Assembly: GCF_029360705.1 (NCBI RefSeq)
Contig: NZ_JARKMX010000004.1
Span: forward strand, 310,001-374,000
DNA from: Paraflavitalea pollutisoli
Lineage (GTDB): Bacteria; Bacteroidota; Bacteroidia; Chitinophagales; Chitinophagaceae
Length of the DNA: 64,000 nucleotides
Direction of reading: 5' to 3'
Below the pieces are notes generated by a model. It did not search any database, had not been told where the DNA came from, and was given only the letters and a program-made list of their open reading frames with translations. A program made the position numbers and the translations under genes. Positions 16,855 to 25,830 of this stretch are shown here, piece by piece (position 1 is the stretch's first letter; every line of letters begins with the position of its first letter).

Positions 16855-18780
16855 ATGAAGATGCTGTACCCGGTCCGACTGGTCCTTTTCCTTTCCCTTT
16901 TTATGCCCGCCGCCTGCGGTAAAAATGAAAAGCCCCTGAGTGCAGAAGAACAACTGTCTCAACAACGACTGGCGGATGCTGCCTTCAACAGCAATATCAC
17001 TCCTGGTGTGGGCAATGTGCTGTTCGAGTCGAACCTGGTTCCGAATGCCCAACACCAACTCGTATTTAAGATTTCCTATAATGGCGATACCTTGGCAGGA
17101 TATGGTAAGATCAATGCTGCCGGTAAATTGCAATACCTGACTGCAACGGCACTGGCCAAAAAAGGCAATACCGAGGTGCTGGTCACGGAAATGTTTCCCG
17201 AAGTCTCTAAGAGCCGGATGTACACCATCCTGAACGGCAAAAAGAGCAGCATCGTGGTAGAGATGAACCACCTCGCTGCCAACCGGGTGAGTATGTCGAC
17301 GATCGACCTGGATTGGACAACGGGTCAATCGACCGTGATCAACCAATCCTACTATACAGATGGAAAGGAGATGGCTGGTTTTACAGCGCTTCGCGAAACA
17401 GGAGAGGGTGGCGACCGGGTATATAATTGCGCCGAACCGCAACCCTCGGACGATGTCAATAAGTCTGTCGACAATACCCTCGATTATTTTCAATGTGGTG
17501 GGCATGCTTATGATACATATCCCGCCCTGGCGGCTATCAAGGCGGCTATTATGAAATCGATTGAAGCTGTTAAGAATGCCGCTAAATACCAAAGCAAACA
17601 GGAGGAAGTAAAAAGCATGGAGCGCAACTACAGCGCGCTCAATGAACTCTTCAAAAGTATCAGTGGCAAGATCTCCGGATATAAATTTGAGAAGTCGATC
17701 CTCGCCGGTTATCTCCGCGATTTGGCTGCAGAGATCAATGAACTGAAGGCTCAATTGCGGCCGGATGTGTTGCTGGTGCCTTTTGCAGAGGCGTCCGATC
17801 TGGACTATGATGAGGTGACTGATGAGGAGGTGAAACTGACCTTCACCCTGATCGATCAGGAAACCAGGCTGCCTTACACCAAAAAGCCCATTGGCATCGA
17901 TATGGCCTTCATGGTACCAGGCACCAACGAGGCCGTGTATATGGAAACAAAGTTTACGTCTACCGTAAACGGCCTCGTGACCTTCAAGGTGGATCCCACG
18001 ACCATTCCCGATCATGAGCTGTATAAGAACCTGACGGCCCGCTATGCCTTTACCCAGGACAACTGGAGCAAGAGTGAGACGCGTAGCCTTAGTTTCCAAT
18101 ACATCAAACCTAAACTGGTGATGAAGACCGGGGCGGCAGTACCTAATTCCACCAGTTGGGAGTCTGGCGAGAAGCGTTCTTTCAAATGGGTGAATGAAGA
18201 TGGCCGGGATATTTCCGTGAGTGCCGGTGACTATACGCTCAATAACAGCAACACCAAAGTACAGTATACGCTGTTGAAAGGCGGGAGTGATTTTGACCTG
18301 ACGCTCAAGCACGATGAGCCAACCGATCAATATACCAGCCTGGAGTTTGTGTACAAGGGAAAAAAGGTGCAGACGGTATCGACGGGTGTTACGCCGCCTT
18401 GTCCGGACGCCCCCGTGATCACCGGAGTTACCCTGGGTTGTGATCCCAAAGGAATTGTGATCAAAGTGGCCTTTACTGCCAAAGGATCAGGTATCCTGGC
18501 TTCGGGTGGCAGTGGGGGGTGTGACATGGCACAGACTTGTTATCCGGTGCGGCTGTATTTTATGAACCCGGGTGCGCCGCAGTTTGAGATCGCTGCCAAT
18601 GGGTATTCGGTGTACCTGATCTCCGGTACCGTGAATGAAGGAGTCGTGGGAATTTATATCGCGGGATGCCTATCCGGCAAAGGTCCGCGCGAAAGTCTGG
18701 AGGCCAGTTATCCCAACTACCGCTGGCAGGTGCAGTTGATGAATAAGTGTAACAAACGAAGCAGTTTGGTTGATTTGTAA
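16855..18780 (+). CDS. Large lipoprotein of unknown function
   Basis: A 641-residue protein from ATG 16855 with a lipoprotein signal (MKMLYPVRLVLFLSLFMPAA then CGKN). Residues 1-200 are beta-rich; a helical, charged region (about 235-310, SIEAVKNAAKYQSKQEEVKS) may form a coiled coil; the C-terminal part resembles one or more Ig-like or beta-sandwich domains (VKLTFTLIDQETRLPYTKKP, SLEFVYKGKKVQTVS). The last 90 residues contain several cysteines (CPDAPVITGVTLGCD, GGCDMAQTCYPVRLYF). No family is recognised. It lies 98 bp upstream of a GH20 gene on the same strand, which suggests a surface or glycan-linked role. Confidence 0.6.
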   Translation: MKMLYPVRLVLFLSLFMPAACGKNEKPLSAEEQLSQQRLADAAFNSNITPGVGNVLFESNLVPNAQHQLVFKISYNGDTLAGYGKINAAGKLQYLTATALAKKGNTEVLVTEMFPEVSKSRMYTILNGKKSSIVVEMNHLAANRVSMSTIDLDWTTGQSTVINQSYYTDGKEMAGFTALRETGEGGDRVYNCAEPQPSDDVNKSVDNTLDYFQCGGHAYDTYPALAAIKAAIMKSIEAVKNAAKYQSKQEEVKSMERNYSALNELFKSISGKISGYKFEKSILAGYLRDLAAEINELKAQLRPDVLLVPFAEASDLDYDEVTDEEVKLTFTLIDQETRLPYTKKPIGIDMAFMVPGTNEAVYMETKFTSTVNGLVTFKVDPTTIPDHELYKNLTARYAFTQDNWSKSETRSLSFQYIKPKLVMKTGAAVPNSTSWESGEKRSFKWVNEDGRDISVSAGDYTLNNSNTKVQYTLLKGGSDFDLTLKHDEPTDQYTSLEFVYKGKKVQTVSTGVTPPCPDAPVITGVTLGCDPKGIVIKVAFTAKGSGILASGGSGGCDMAQTCYPVRLYFMNPGAPQFEIAANGYSVYLISGTVNEGVVGIYIAGCLSGKGPRESLEASYPNYRWQVQLMNKCNKRSSLVDL

Positions 18781-18878
18781 TAGTGTACCGTACAATGGCC
18801 CGCCGGACCTATTGCGCAACCGGTTGCCTGTTGTCGCCCGCTGAAAAGGCGGTAGATTACTGGATTAAAGCAGCTTTT

Positions 18879-20966
18879 ATGACCAGGATCTATCGAAGCA
18901 TTTGGCGGTCAGGACTCGTGTTCTTATTGGGCGCTTATCCAAGTATCGGCAGGGGGCAGGTAGGGTTTGTTAACCCCGCACCCTTCGTGATACCCGCTTT
19001 GCGGGAGTGGGTGGGGAGCAATGGTTACTACCAATTGCCAGGCCAGGCCCGGTTGGTCGTAGCCCCCTCCTCCCGAACCGAGCTGTTGCCTGTAGCGAAA
19101 CTAATGGCGGAGGACATGCGGGTAGCCGGATATGTTACCAAATGTACGGTACTGGTAGGCCAGCCCCGGGCTGGTGACATTTATTTTACTCCACTCACAT
19201 CCGATAGCCTGTTGCCCGCCGAAGGCTACCGGCTGGAGATTGGCGATCTCGTTACTGTTAGGGCCAAAGATGTACCAGGTGCTATCTGGGCCACCCGAAG
19301 TTTGCTGCAGCTGCTGGCGCAGGATACCGGGCATCGGCATATCCCCCGGGGAAAGGCCCTCGACTATCCCCAATATGCCGTACGTGGTTTCGTGCTCGAT
19401 GTAGGGCGGAAATTCTTTACCATCGACTTCCTGCGCAACTATGTAAAGTTCATGTCTTATTACAAGATGAATGATTTTCACATTCACCTCAATGATAACG
19501 GCTTCAAATATTTCTTCAACGACAACTGGGACAGCACCTATGCTGCCTTCCGCCTGGAAAGCGAAACCTATCCGCAGCTGACCGCCCGGGACGGGCATTA
19601 TACCAAAAAAGAGTTCATTGCCTTGCAGGAGCTGGCGCAGCAATATGGCGTCAACATCATACCGGAGATCGATGTGCCGGCGCATGCGCTGGCTTTTAGC
19701 CGCGCGGTGCCAGGTATTGGCAGTGAGCGGTATGGTCAGGATCATCTTGATCTTAACAATCCCATGACCTATACAGTGGTCGATAACGTGTTTAAAGAAT
19801 ACTTGTCGGGCGCCCGGCCGGTGTTCAGGGGGAAAGAGGTACATATCGGTACGGACGAATACGACAAAAAAGAAGCGGAACCGTTCCGCCGGTTTACGGA
19901 TCATTATATCCGCCTGGTGGAAAGTTATGGCAAGCGGGTGCGCCTGTGGGGCGCGCTGACCCATGCCAAGGGAAACACGCCGGTGAAATCGGCTGGCGTG
20001 ACCATGAATTTGTGGTACAATGGATATGCAGAGCCCAGGGACATGTTTGCCCAGGGCTTCCAGGGCATCAGCACCCCTGATGGCTGGCTGTACATTGTGC
20101 CGGCGGCGGGTTATTACTATGATTACCTCAACGTAAAGCGCCTGTACAACGAGTGGACGCCCAGCCGCATCGGTAAAGATTCGTTTCCCGAACCCTATGG
20201 CCCGTTACGGGGTGGCTCCTTTGCCGTGTGGAATGACCATGTGGGCAATGGCATCACCGAAAAAGATGTGCACCACCGGGTGTTTCCGGCCATGCAGGTG
20301 CTGGCGCAAAAGATGTGGGGCGGCAGGGCAACGCGCACAGACTACGCAACTTTCGGGCAATTGGCGCGTGGATTGGGTGAGGGGCCCGGGTTGAATATGC
20401 TGGGCCGGCTGCCGGGTATTGATTCGATGACATTGGATTTCCGCCAGGGCAAACGGCATCGGGCGTTAATAGACCCGGCTGGCGAAACCCTGACGCTTTC
20501 TGGTGGGAATAGCCACCTGGCAACCGGCATTCCGGGAATTGGTTATGACTATACGGTTAGTTTTTACCTGAAGGCGGCCGCAGGCAATGCACCGGATGCG
20601 GTATTGTTTGGCAGTTCCGATGCTACAGTGACCCTCAATCAGCAGGGCAGTGGTTTTCTGGGTTTTTCACGCGAGGGGTACCATGAGCACTTCAATTACT
20701 CGGCGCCTGCTGAGGTGTGGACACATATTGTAATGGTGGGCGATAACAAGGGTACCAGTCTGTATGTGAATGGTCAATTGGTCGAAAAACTCGAAGGTGC
20801 CAGGCGGACTTTTAATAACGGTAAGGAAACGGCCAGGGTGCAAACACTTTTCTTCCCTTTACAAACCATCGGGGATGTACGTCATGCGGCGCGTGCATCG
20901 ATCCGGCAGCTGCAGGTGTTTACGCGGGCGCTGGAGGCCGGTGCGGTGCAGCGGCTAGCGAAATAA
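18879..20966 (+). CDS. GH20 beta-N-acetylhexosaminidase with LamG domain
   Basis: About 695 residues from ATG 18879, chosen because it begins a signal peptide (MTRIYRSIWRSGLVFLLGAY); an in-frame start at 18783 would place 32 extra, non-signal residues in front. Domain order is a GH20b domain (about 45-165), the GH20 catalytic barrel with VRGFVLDVGRKFF, DFHIHLNDNGFKY and the catalytic Asp-Glu pair in VHIGTDEYDKKE, and a C-terminal LamG/concanavalin-like domain (GYDYTVSFYLKA to the end). The enzyme releases terminal GlcNAc or GalNAc through an anchimeric mechanism that uses the substrate acetamido group. It follows the unknown lipoprotein. Confidence 0.9.
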   Translation: MTRIYRSIWRSGLVFLLGAYPSIGRGQVGFVNPAPFVIPALREWVGSNGYYQLPGQARLVVAPSSRTELLPVAKLMAEDMRVAGYVTKCTVLVGQPRAGDIYFTPLTSDSLLPAEGYRLEIGDLVTVRAKDVPGAIWATRSLLQLLAQDTGHRHIPRGKALDYPQYAVRGFVLDVGRKFFTIDFLRNYVKFMSYYKMNDFHIHLNDNGFKYFFNDNWDSTYAAFRLESETYPQLTARDGHYTKKEFIALQELAQQYGVNIIPEIDVPAHALAFSRAVPGIGSERYGQDHLDLNNPMTYTVVDNVFKEYLSGARPVFRGKEVHIGTDEYDKKEAEPFRRFTDHYIRLVESYGKRVRLWGALTHAKGNTPVKSAGVTMNLWYNGYAEPRDMFAQGFQGISTPDGWLYIVPAAGYYYDYLNVKRLYNEWTPSRIGKDSFPEPYGPLRGGSFAVWNDHVGNGITEKDVHHRVFPAMQVLAQKMWGGRATRTDYATFGQLARGLGEGPGLNMLGRLPGIDSMTLDFRQGKRHRALIDPAGETLTLSGGNSHLATGIPGIGYDYTVSFYLKAAAGNAPDAVLFGSSDATVTLNQQGSGFLGFSREGYHEHFNYSAPAEVWTHIVMVGDNKGTSLYVNGQLVEKLEGARRTFNNGKETARVQTLFFPLQTIGDVRHAARASIRQLQVFTRALEAGAVQRLAK

Positions 20967-21020
20967 GACATTATAGTTTTTATTACTTACATTCGATCAC
21001 CTTTCAGCTTTTTGTAGGTT

Positions 21021-21059
21021 AAATGGCTGGTTACGGGCGGCAGTCGCCGCTGGCCATTT
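21021..21059. terminator. Hairpin between the GH20 and mreB-like genes
   Basis: AAATGGC (21021-21027) pairs with GCCATTT (21053-21059), with an inner GGCG/CGCC stem. It lies after the hexosaminidase gene and 30 bp before the mreB-like start, so it could end the first transcript or form part of the second leader. Confidence 0.45.
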
Positions 21060-21088
21060 GTACGAAAACTATTAATGATTGAACAACT

Positions 21089-22114
21089 ATGGGTCTATTT
21101 AACTGGCTTACGCAAGAGATAGCGATGGATCTGGGAACGGCCAATACATTGATCATACACAACGATGAGATAGTTGTCAACGAGCCTTCGATCGTGGCGC
21201 TGCGGCGCAACAACCCCAAGGAAGTGCTGGCCGTCGGCAAAAAGGCGTTGATGATGCATGAGAAGACGCATGAAGATATCAGGACCATCCGGCCGCTGAG
21301 AGACGGTGTGATCGCAGATTTCAATGCCGCGGAATTGATGATACGGGGGCTTATCAAAATGGTGCGCCCTGGCAGGTCTTTATTTGCCCCATCGTGGCGG
21401 ATGATGATCTGTATACCTTCGAGCATTACCGAGGTAGAAAAAAGGGCTGTGCGCGACAGTGCCGAGCAGGCCGGCGCCAAGGAGGTATACCTGGTACATG
21501 AACCCATGGCAGCTGCCCTGGGTATAGGGATCGACGTGGAAGAGCCGGTTGGTAATATGATCATCGATATTGGCGGCGGAACCACTGGTATTACGGTGAT
21601 AGCTCTCGCAGGCATCGTGTGCGACCAATCCATCCGGATTGCGGGTGACGAATTTACGGCCGATATTATGGAGGCTTTGCGCCGCTACCACAGTTTGCTG
21701 ATCGGTGAGCGTACTGCGGAGCAGATCAAAATACAGATCGGCGCTGCTACCAAGGACCTGGACGATCCTCCGGCCGATATTCCGGTCAATGGTCGCGACC
21801 TGGTGACGGGTATTCCCAAGCAGATCTATGTCAGCTACCAGGAAGTGGCTGAGGCTTTGGATAAAAGCGTATTTAAGGTCGAGGAGGCTATTTTGAAGGC
21901 GCTGGAACAAACACCTCCGGAACTGGCCAGCGATATTTACCGCCGCGGCCTGTACCTGACGGGGGGGGGCGCGTTGCTACGTGGGTTGGACAAACGATTG
22001 AGTCAGAAAATCAAGTTGCCGGTGCACATTGCCGATGATCCGCTGAAAAGCGTAGTGCGCGGTACAGGTCTGGCATTGAAGCGGTTTCATGATTATCCTT
22101 TCATTATGCGATAA
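21089..22114 (+). CDS. mreB: MreB-like actin-family protein (orphan)
   Basis: A 341-residue bacterial actin of normal MreB length. The phosphate-1 loop is MDLGTANTLI, the amphipathic N-terminus is MGLFNWLTQEI, the phosphate-2 motif is IIDIGGGTTGITVIAL, and the adenosine-binding segment is LTGGGALLRGLD. It should polymerise at the inner membrane and guide cell-wall synthesis. The usual partners mreC, mreD, pbp2 and rodA are absent from the neighbourhood, so this may be a second copy. A run of nine G residues at 21961-21969 encodes the TGGG of the nucleotide-binding loop and is a possible slippage site. Confidence 0.9.
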   Translation: MGLFNWLTQEIAMDLGTANTLIIHNDEIVVNEPSIVALRRNNPKEVLAVGKKALMMHEKTHEDIRTIRPLRDGVIADFNAAELMIRGLIKMVRPGRSLFAPSWRMMICIPSSITEVEKRAVRDSAEQAGAKEVYLVHEPMAAALGIGIDVEEPVGNMIIDIGGGTTGITVIALAGIVCDQSIRIAGDEFTADIMEALRRYHSLLIGERTAEQIKIQIGAATKDLDDPPADIPVNGRDLVTGIPKQIYVSYQEVAEALDKSVFKVEEAILKALEQTPPELASDIYRRGLYLTGGGALLRGLDKRLSQKIKLPVHIADDPLKSVVRGTGLALKRFHDYPFIMR

Positions 22115-22282
22115 ACGGGGTAACGGGGGGTGGGGCCTGATCCCTTTCCAGGTACTGGGAAGCGGCTGGGGGGGACGCTCTAAAATGCTTGTTATTAAAT
22201 GATTATCAGGTGTTTGAACGTCGTATGTATGCCCGATAGTGATGGAATAATATTTGATGTGATATAACCAAAACCTCGTGAT

Positions 22283-22510
22283 ATGCCGGCAGCACAGAAA
22301 ATAGCCGAATACAAGCAATTTCATTTGTGGGCGATCGAATCGGATGACAACGAGGCTTGTTATATCCGCATCAAAGATAAAAATGCGCCCATTGACGAAA
22401 CAGTCGTGCTGGTTCAAACAATGGATTGCGCCTATACCCGGGGCGATGAGGACAGCATGCTCGATGCCCTGGACCAGGCTAAAAGGTACATTGATGAGCA
22501 CCTTGTGTAG
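22283..22510 (+). CDS. Small hypothetical protein
   Basis: A 75-residue soluble acidic protein (MPAAQKIAEYKQFHLWAIES...). It has a strand-helix pattern with DKNAPIDETVVLVQTMDCAY and ends in DALDQAKRYIDEHL. No family is recognised and no signal peptide or membrane helix is present. It lies in the same direction between the mreB-like gene and the peptidase E-like gene, with gaps of 168 and 94 bp. Confidence 0.5.
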   Translation: MPAAQKIAEYKQFHLWAIESDDNEACYIRIKDKNAPIDETVVLVQTMDCAYTRGDEDSMLDALDQAKRYIDEHLV

Positions 22511-22604
22511 CAGGGGTAGTGCATAACTCCCGGCGTTATTCTACAGTAAACGGCGGTGTACATCCGGCGAACCCATCGCCGCTCTCCCTAAAAAAGCATA
22601 GGTT

Positions 22605-23285
22605 ATGAAATTACTGCTTACTTCGGCAGGCATTAGCAATGAGCGTATTCACCAGGCATTGGTTGATCTCCTTGGGAAACCGGTCAGCGAGGCCAGTGCC
22701 TTGTTTGTCCCTACTGCTATCTATGCCATTCCAAACGGCGGTAATATCGTGCAACGGGTGATCAATGGTACCCTGGGCGATCCCTTTTGCCAGCTGGGCT
22801 GGAAAACCTGGGGCCTATTGGAGTTGACTGCTTTGCCAGGCCTCAAACACGATCTATGGGTTCCACTATTGGAGGAAACGGATGCGCTATTGGTGGGGGG
22901 AGGCGATTGCCAGTTCCTCACCTATTGGATGCAACAGAGTGGATTGGCTGACATGCTGCCTGCCTTGTTGCAAAAGACGGTATACGTAGGCCTGAGTGCA
23001 GGCAGTATGATCATGACCAGCTACGGCACAACCTATGGTCACCATGATCTGCCAGCTGATACGCCCCGGTCGCTGGGTTTCCTGGACTTTGCGCTGCATC
23101 CTCATTTGGATTACCCGGCTTTTCCGGATAACTCCCTGGCCAATTTGTCAGCACTCGCGCAGAGGTTACCCATGCCTTCATATGCGATCGACGATCAAAC
23201 GGCCATCCAGGTCGTGGATGGTGTTGTGGAAGTCGTGTCGAAGGGGCATTGGAAGTTGTTTACCCCAGGTGAGGGCATCTCTTAA
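22605..23285 (+). CDS. Peptidase E-like (S51) protein
   Basis: A 226-residue protein of the class I glutamine-amidotransferase-like fold, related to alpha-aspartyl dipeptidase. The nucleophile Ser lies in VGLSAGSMIM (about residue 128-137). VGGGDCQFLTYWMQ contributes to the oxyanion region, and LHPHLDYPAF holds a likely catalytic His. Dipeptidase E cleaves N-terminal Asp-X dipeptides in the cytosol. The absence of a signal peptide fits this. It ends 5 bp before a convergent NTF2-like gene. Confidence 0.85.
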   Translation: MKLLLTSAGISNERIHQALVDLLGKPVSEASALFVPTAIYAIPNGGNIVQRVINGTLGDPFCQLGWKTWGLLELTALPGLKHDLWVPLLEETDALLVGGGDCQFLTYWMQQSGLADMLPALLQKTVYVGLSAGSMIMTSYGTTYGHHDLPADTPRSLGFLDFALHPHLDYPAFPDNSLANLSALAQRLPMPSYAIDDQTAIQVVDGVVEVVSKGHWKLFTPGEGIS

Positions 23286-23290
23286 TTTTC

Positions 23291-23650
23291 TTATTTTTCA
23301 ACTGTTGATTCGATTACGAATGCTTTCAGGCTGGCCATCTTGCCATCCCGGAACTGCCAGACATCGCAGTAGTCGTACGTGATCATTTTTCCTTCTCCAT
23401 TCTTCATACTGATCTTGCCAATGGCTGTTAGCAGTTCACCTTCTGCCACCAGGTACTCTACCATGAATTGTGGCGGTTCTACATAAGCCTTTGCCATGTA
23501 TTGCCGTACGGCTTGTTTGCCCCGCAGGGTTTGCTCGCCTACGAAAGTCCATTCGGTGTCGTTGGTGCAATAGGAGAGGAAGGTCTCATGATCGCCCCGG
23601 GTGATGGCGGCGTTGGCGGTCTGCAGAATTGACTTGTTGTCTGTGTTCAT
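23291..23650 (-). CDS. NTF2-like / SnoaL-like protein
   Basis: A 119-residue protein with the conical NTF2 fold pattern: an N-terminal helix (TANAAITRGDHETFLSYCTN), DTEWTFVGEQTLRGKQAVRQ, and C-terminal strands ending in CDVWQFRDGKMASLKAFV, which is the usual SnoaL-like ketosteroid-isomerase signature. It may be a small-molecule isomerase or binding protein; no catalytic residue can be fixed. It is the last gene of a minus-strand set with the proteins at 23696, 24310 and 24780. Confidence 0.8.
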   Translation of the reverse strand: MNTDNKSILQTANAAITRGDHETFLSYCTNDTEWTFVGEQTLRGKQAVRQYMAKAYVEPPQFMVEYLVAEGELLTAIGKISMKNGEGKMITYDYCDVWQFRDGKMASLKAFVIESTVEK

Positions 23651-23695
23651 GGATCGGTTTTAGTCGGGTACCGGCAAATAAGATGCCTGGGGCTG

Positions 23696-24259
23696 TTATT
23701 GTATGGTTTCGCCGTTATAGTCGATCTTGTATTGTCGACCATTGAAATCGGTGAGGGCAATATGGTCATCGTATAACTGAAAAGGATTTTCACCTTCCAG
23801 GCGGACGAATATATCTGCTCCGCTAAAGCTCCAGCAAACATTACCGTTCCTGTCAATCCTGGCGATGGATAGTTCGCCATGTGTGATATAGCCATCTTGA
23901 AAAGGATGAATAGAAAAGCAGGTAGCGCAGTCCGCTTCCGTCATCCAGTTTAAGGTAAGCCACGGCAAGGCCAGCGAGAAAACAATGTTGCAGCACCGCG
24001 TGACGAGGTTGCCCTCGTCGATGACGATGGAGTCCCTTGTTGCCGATGTGGCTCCGGCAGCAGCCAGCAGGATCGTACTGGCGATCTTTACATCGTTCCG
24101 ATAAACCACAACGGCTTGTTGAGAAACCGGCATGAATTTCTTGTGCTGGTCCGGTTGGTAGACATGATCATACTGCAAAGCCTGATCGCCCTTGTCGGCA
24201 AACAGGTGATCGTCGAAAACTTCAATGGAGAGGTCATGGTAGTGTAGGGGGATGTTCAT
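23696..24259 (-). CDS. Hypothetical protein
   Basis: A 187-residue cytosolic protein; the ATG at 24259 (MNIPLHYHDLSIEVFDDHLF) is preferred over an earlier codon at 24295. It is mostly beta strand, contains the hydrophobic cysteine-bearing segment NIVFSLALPWLTLNWMTEAD, and ends with a series of strands (IFVRLEGENPFQLYDDHIAL) that resemble a repeat-type beta fold. No known domain is recognised. It lies between two NTF2-like genes on the same strand. Confidence 0.6.
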   Translation of the reverse strand: MNIPLHYHDLSIEVFDDHLFADKGDQALQYDHVYQPDQHKKFMPVSQQAVVVYRNDVKIASTILLAAAGATSATRDSIVIDEGNLVTRCCNIVFSLALPWLTLNWMTEADCATCFSIHPFQDGYITHGELSIARIDRNGNVCWSFSGADIFVRLEGENPFQLYDDHIALTDFNGRQYKIDYNGETIQ

Positions 24260-24309
24260 TACCCCAAATATACTTGCCAGATTCTGCATCCCCAATCCCC
24301 CCGGTCCTA

Positions 24310-24672
24310 TTACGCCTCCAAAAACAAATGCAGCGATTTGATCTTTCCGTCTTCGATGAGGGCTATGTCCATGCCAGAGGCTGCGGGCAGTTGACCGGGT
24401 ATGCCGAGGTGCCAGGCGATCTGTTGTACCTGGTGGTTGGCTTTGGCGGGTCTATTCAGTTGGAAGGTGAATTCCAGTGGCCATTTCGACTGCAGGCCGG
24501 CGATCACTTCGTTGATGGCCTGGTAACCGATGATAGCCGGTCCTTCCTGTGATTCATAAAAGTGAATATCAGGGGCGTAGATTTTTTCCATGGCTGCTAA
24601 CCGGTTGTCGGCGTTGCGGTCGTTCCAGATCACGAGTAAACTGTCTTCGAGCTGTTGGGCTTTGCTATTCAT
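24310..24672 (-). CDS. NTF2-like / SnoaL-like protein
   Basis: A 120-residue NTF2-fold protein; ATG 24672 begins MNSKAQQLEDSLLVIWNDRN. The pattern of an N-terminal helix, IYAPDIHFYESQEGPAIIGY and a closing strand pair (MDIALIEDGKIKSLHLFLEA) fits SnoaL-like proteins. The catalytic identity is not evident. A 14-bp palindrome and a -7-type TAGCTTTG box lie just upstream (24683-24700), so it probably has its own promoter. Confidence 0.78.
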   Translation of the reverse strand: MNSKAQQLEDSLLVIWNDRNADNRLAAMEKIYAPDIHFYESQEGPAIIGYQAINEVIAGLQSKWPLEFTFQLNRPAKANHQVQQIAWHLGIPGQLPAASGMDIALIEDGKIKSLHLFLEA

Positions 24673-24682
24673 GTAGCGTATT

Positions 24683-24700
24683 TTTGATGCATCAAAGCTA
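24683..24700 (-). promoter_or_regulatory. Palindrome overlapping a -7 box
   Basis: TTTGATGCATCAAA (24683-24696) is a perfect 14-bp palindrome. Its right arm overlaps the complement of TAGCTTTG (24693-24700), a perfect -7 box for the minus-strand NTF2-like gene starting at 24672. A repressor bound to the palindrome would block this promoter. Confidence 0.45.
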
Positions 24701-24779
24701 CACATGGCATTGCTCCTGGCCGTTGATGTATGTCAATAAATGGAGAAGGCGAAGCACCATATGGCAGGCTGCCGTTGAT

Positions 24780-25448
24780 CTAAGCGTTTGGGGTATCCTT
24801 TGCCGCCAGTGCGTCGATGTCTTTAACGTGGATGATGTTGTTGGGGTAACCGTGTTTTGATACGTAAATCATTGATAGGGCCACCTGGTGGATGGTATTG
24901 GACATGCGTGGGAATAAGGTCTTGAGTACGGGGTAGAGAAATGTCACTGCCTTGAAGAGGGTGTTCATTCGCTTTTGTCCGTTGGTTGCCTTCATAAAAC
25001 CTACGCGGTAGCCGAAAGCTTGTTTGAAGGGAAGGCGCATCAGGTCGTTTTCCGTTTTGCCTTTGATGCGGGCCCAGGCCAGGCGTCCCTTTTCAGAGCT
25101 GTCCGTACCGCTGCCGCTAACGTAGATAAATGAAAGTTGTGGGTTGGGAGAAAGGCATTTGGCAAAATGAAGGGTCGTATCGTACGTGATACGTTTGTAC
25201 TCCGCTTCTTTGATACCCACGCTGCTGATGCCGGCGCAGAAGAAGCAGGCATCGTAGCCTTTTAGTTTGGGGTCGTCCAGTGACAGGGCCAGGAAGTCGG
25301 GCACCAGGTATTCTTCCAGTTTGGCGTGGGATATACCAGTTGGTTTGCGGCTCACGCTTATTACCTGGCTGATGGCAGGATGCTGCAAACATTCGAGTAA
25401 AACGCCTTCACCTACAAAGCCGGTGGTGCCGGTGATCACGATTTTCAT
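24780..25448 (-). CDS. NAD(P)-binding SDR-like protein
   Basis: A 222-residue Rossmann-fold protein with the dinucleotide-binding motif ITGTTGFVGEGVLLECL near the N-terminus, and SFIYVSGSGTDSSEKG in the place of the usual catalytic Ser region. It belongs to the atypical/extended SDR group that includes many epimerase-like and oxidoreductase-like proteins of Bacteroidota. The YxxxK motif is not clear, so catalysis is uncertain. It is related in type to the protein at 63275. It heads the minus-strand NTF2 cluster. Confidence 0.83.
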   Translation of the reverse strand: MKIVITGTTGFVGEGVLLECLQHPAISQVISVSRKPTGISHAKLEEYLVPDFLALSLDDPKLKGYDACFFCAGISSVGIKEAEYKRITYDTTLHFAKCLSPNPQLSFIYVSGSGTDSSEKGRLAWARIKGKTENDLMRLPFKQAFGYRVGFMKATNGQKRMNTLFKAVTFLYPVLKTLFPRMSNTIHQVALSMIYVSKHGYPNNIIHVKDIDALAAKDTPNA

Positions 25449-25830
25449 GGTGCTGTTGATTTAATGCCCGTGGATCTTCAAAAGTATAAAAATAATGCCT
25501 CTGCGGCAGACGCCAGTGGCTTTCCGCAACATGAATCAATAACAACTAAATTTTACCCGACTCGGCAAACCTCGGTAGAATTCCCTTACCGTTTAACCCA
25601 GATTTGTGTTATCAAAATTGATAAATATGATAACAGCTACCAACATGACAACTTCCAACTTTAGCGCGATCATGCAGCTGCTGACAGGCATCTGCCCACT
25701 GCTTGCCTGGATACTGTCTACACATGGCCTACACCCCTTAGAGAAATTGCCGCCCTACCAGAGAGCGTTCAGGCAATGTGTAGAGCATGTGCAGGCCATG
25801 GTTACGCTGTATGAAGAAGCGCTGGATCGA
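25449..25830. other. Divergent/convergent gap with no firm gene
   Basis: These 382 bases separate the SDR-like gene start from the GH3 stop. A minus-strand TACTTTTG (25479-25486) is a possible -7 box for the SDR-like gene. A plus-strand open frame starting at 25627 (MITATNMTTSNFSAIMQLLT) runs on into the antisense of the GH3 gene; it has no recognisable domain and is not called. Confidence 0.4.

Noticed and set aside
12473-18330. Very long open frames antisense to real genes (for example 16831-18330, 37553-39127)
   Set aside because: They mirror the codon bias of GC-rich coding genes on the other strand and carry no domains or starts.
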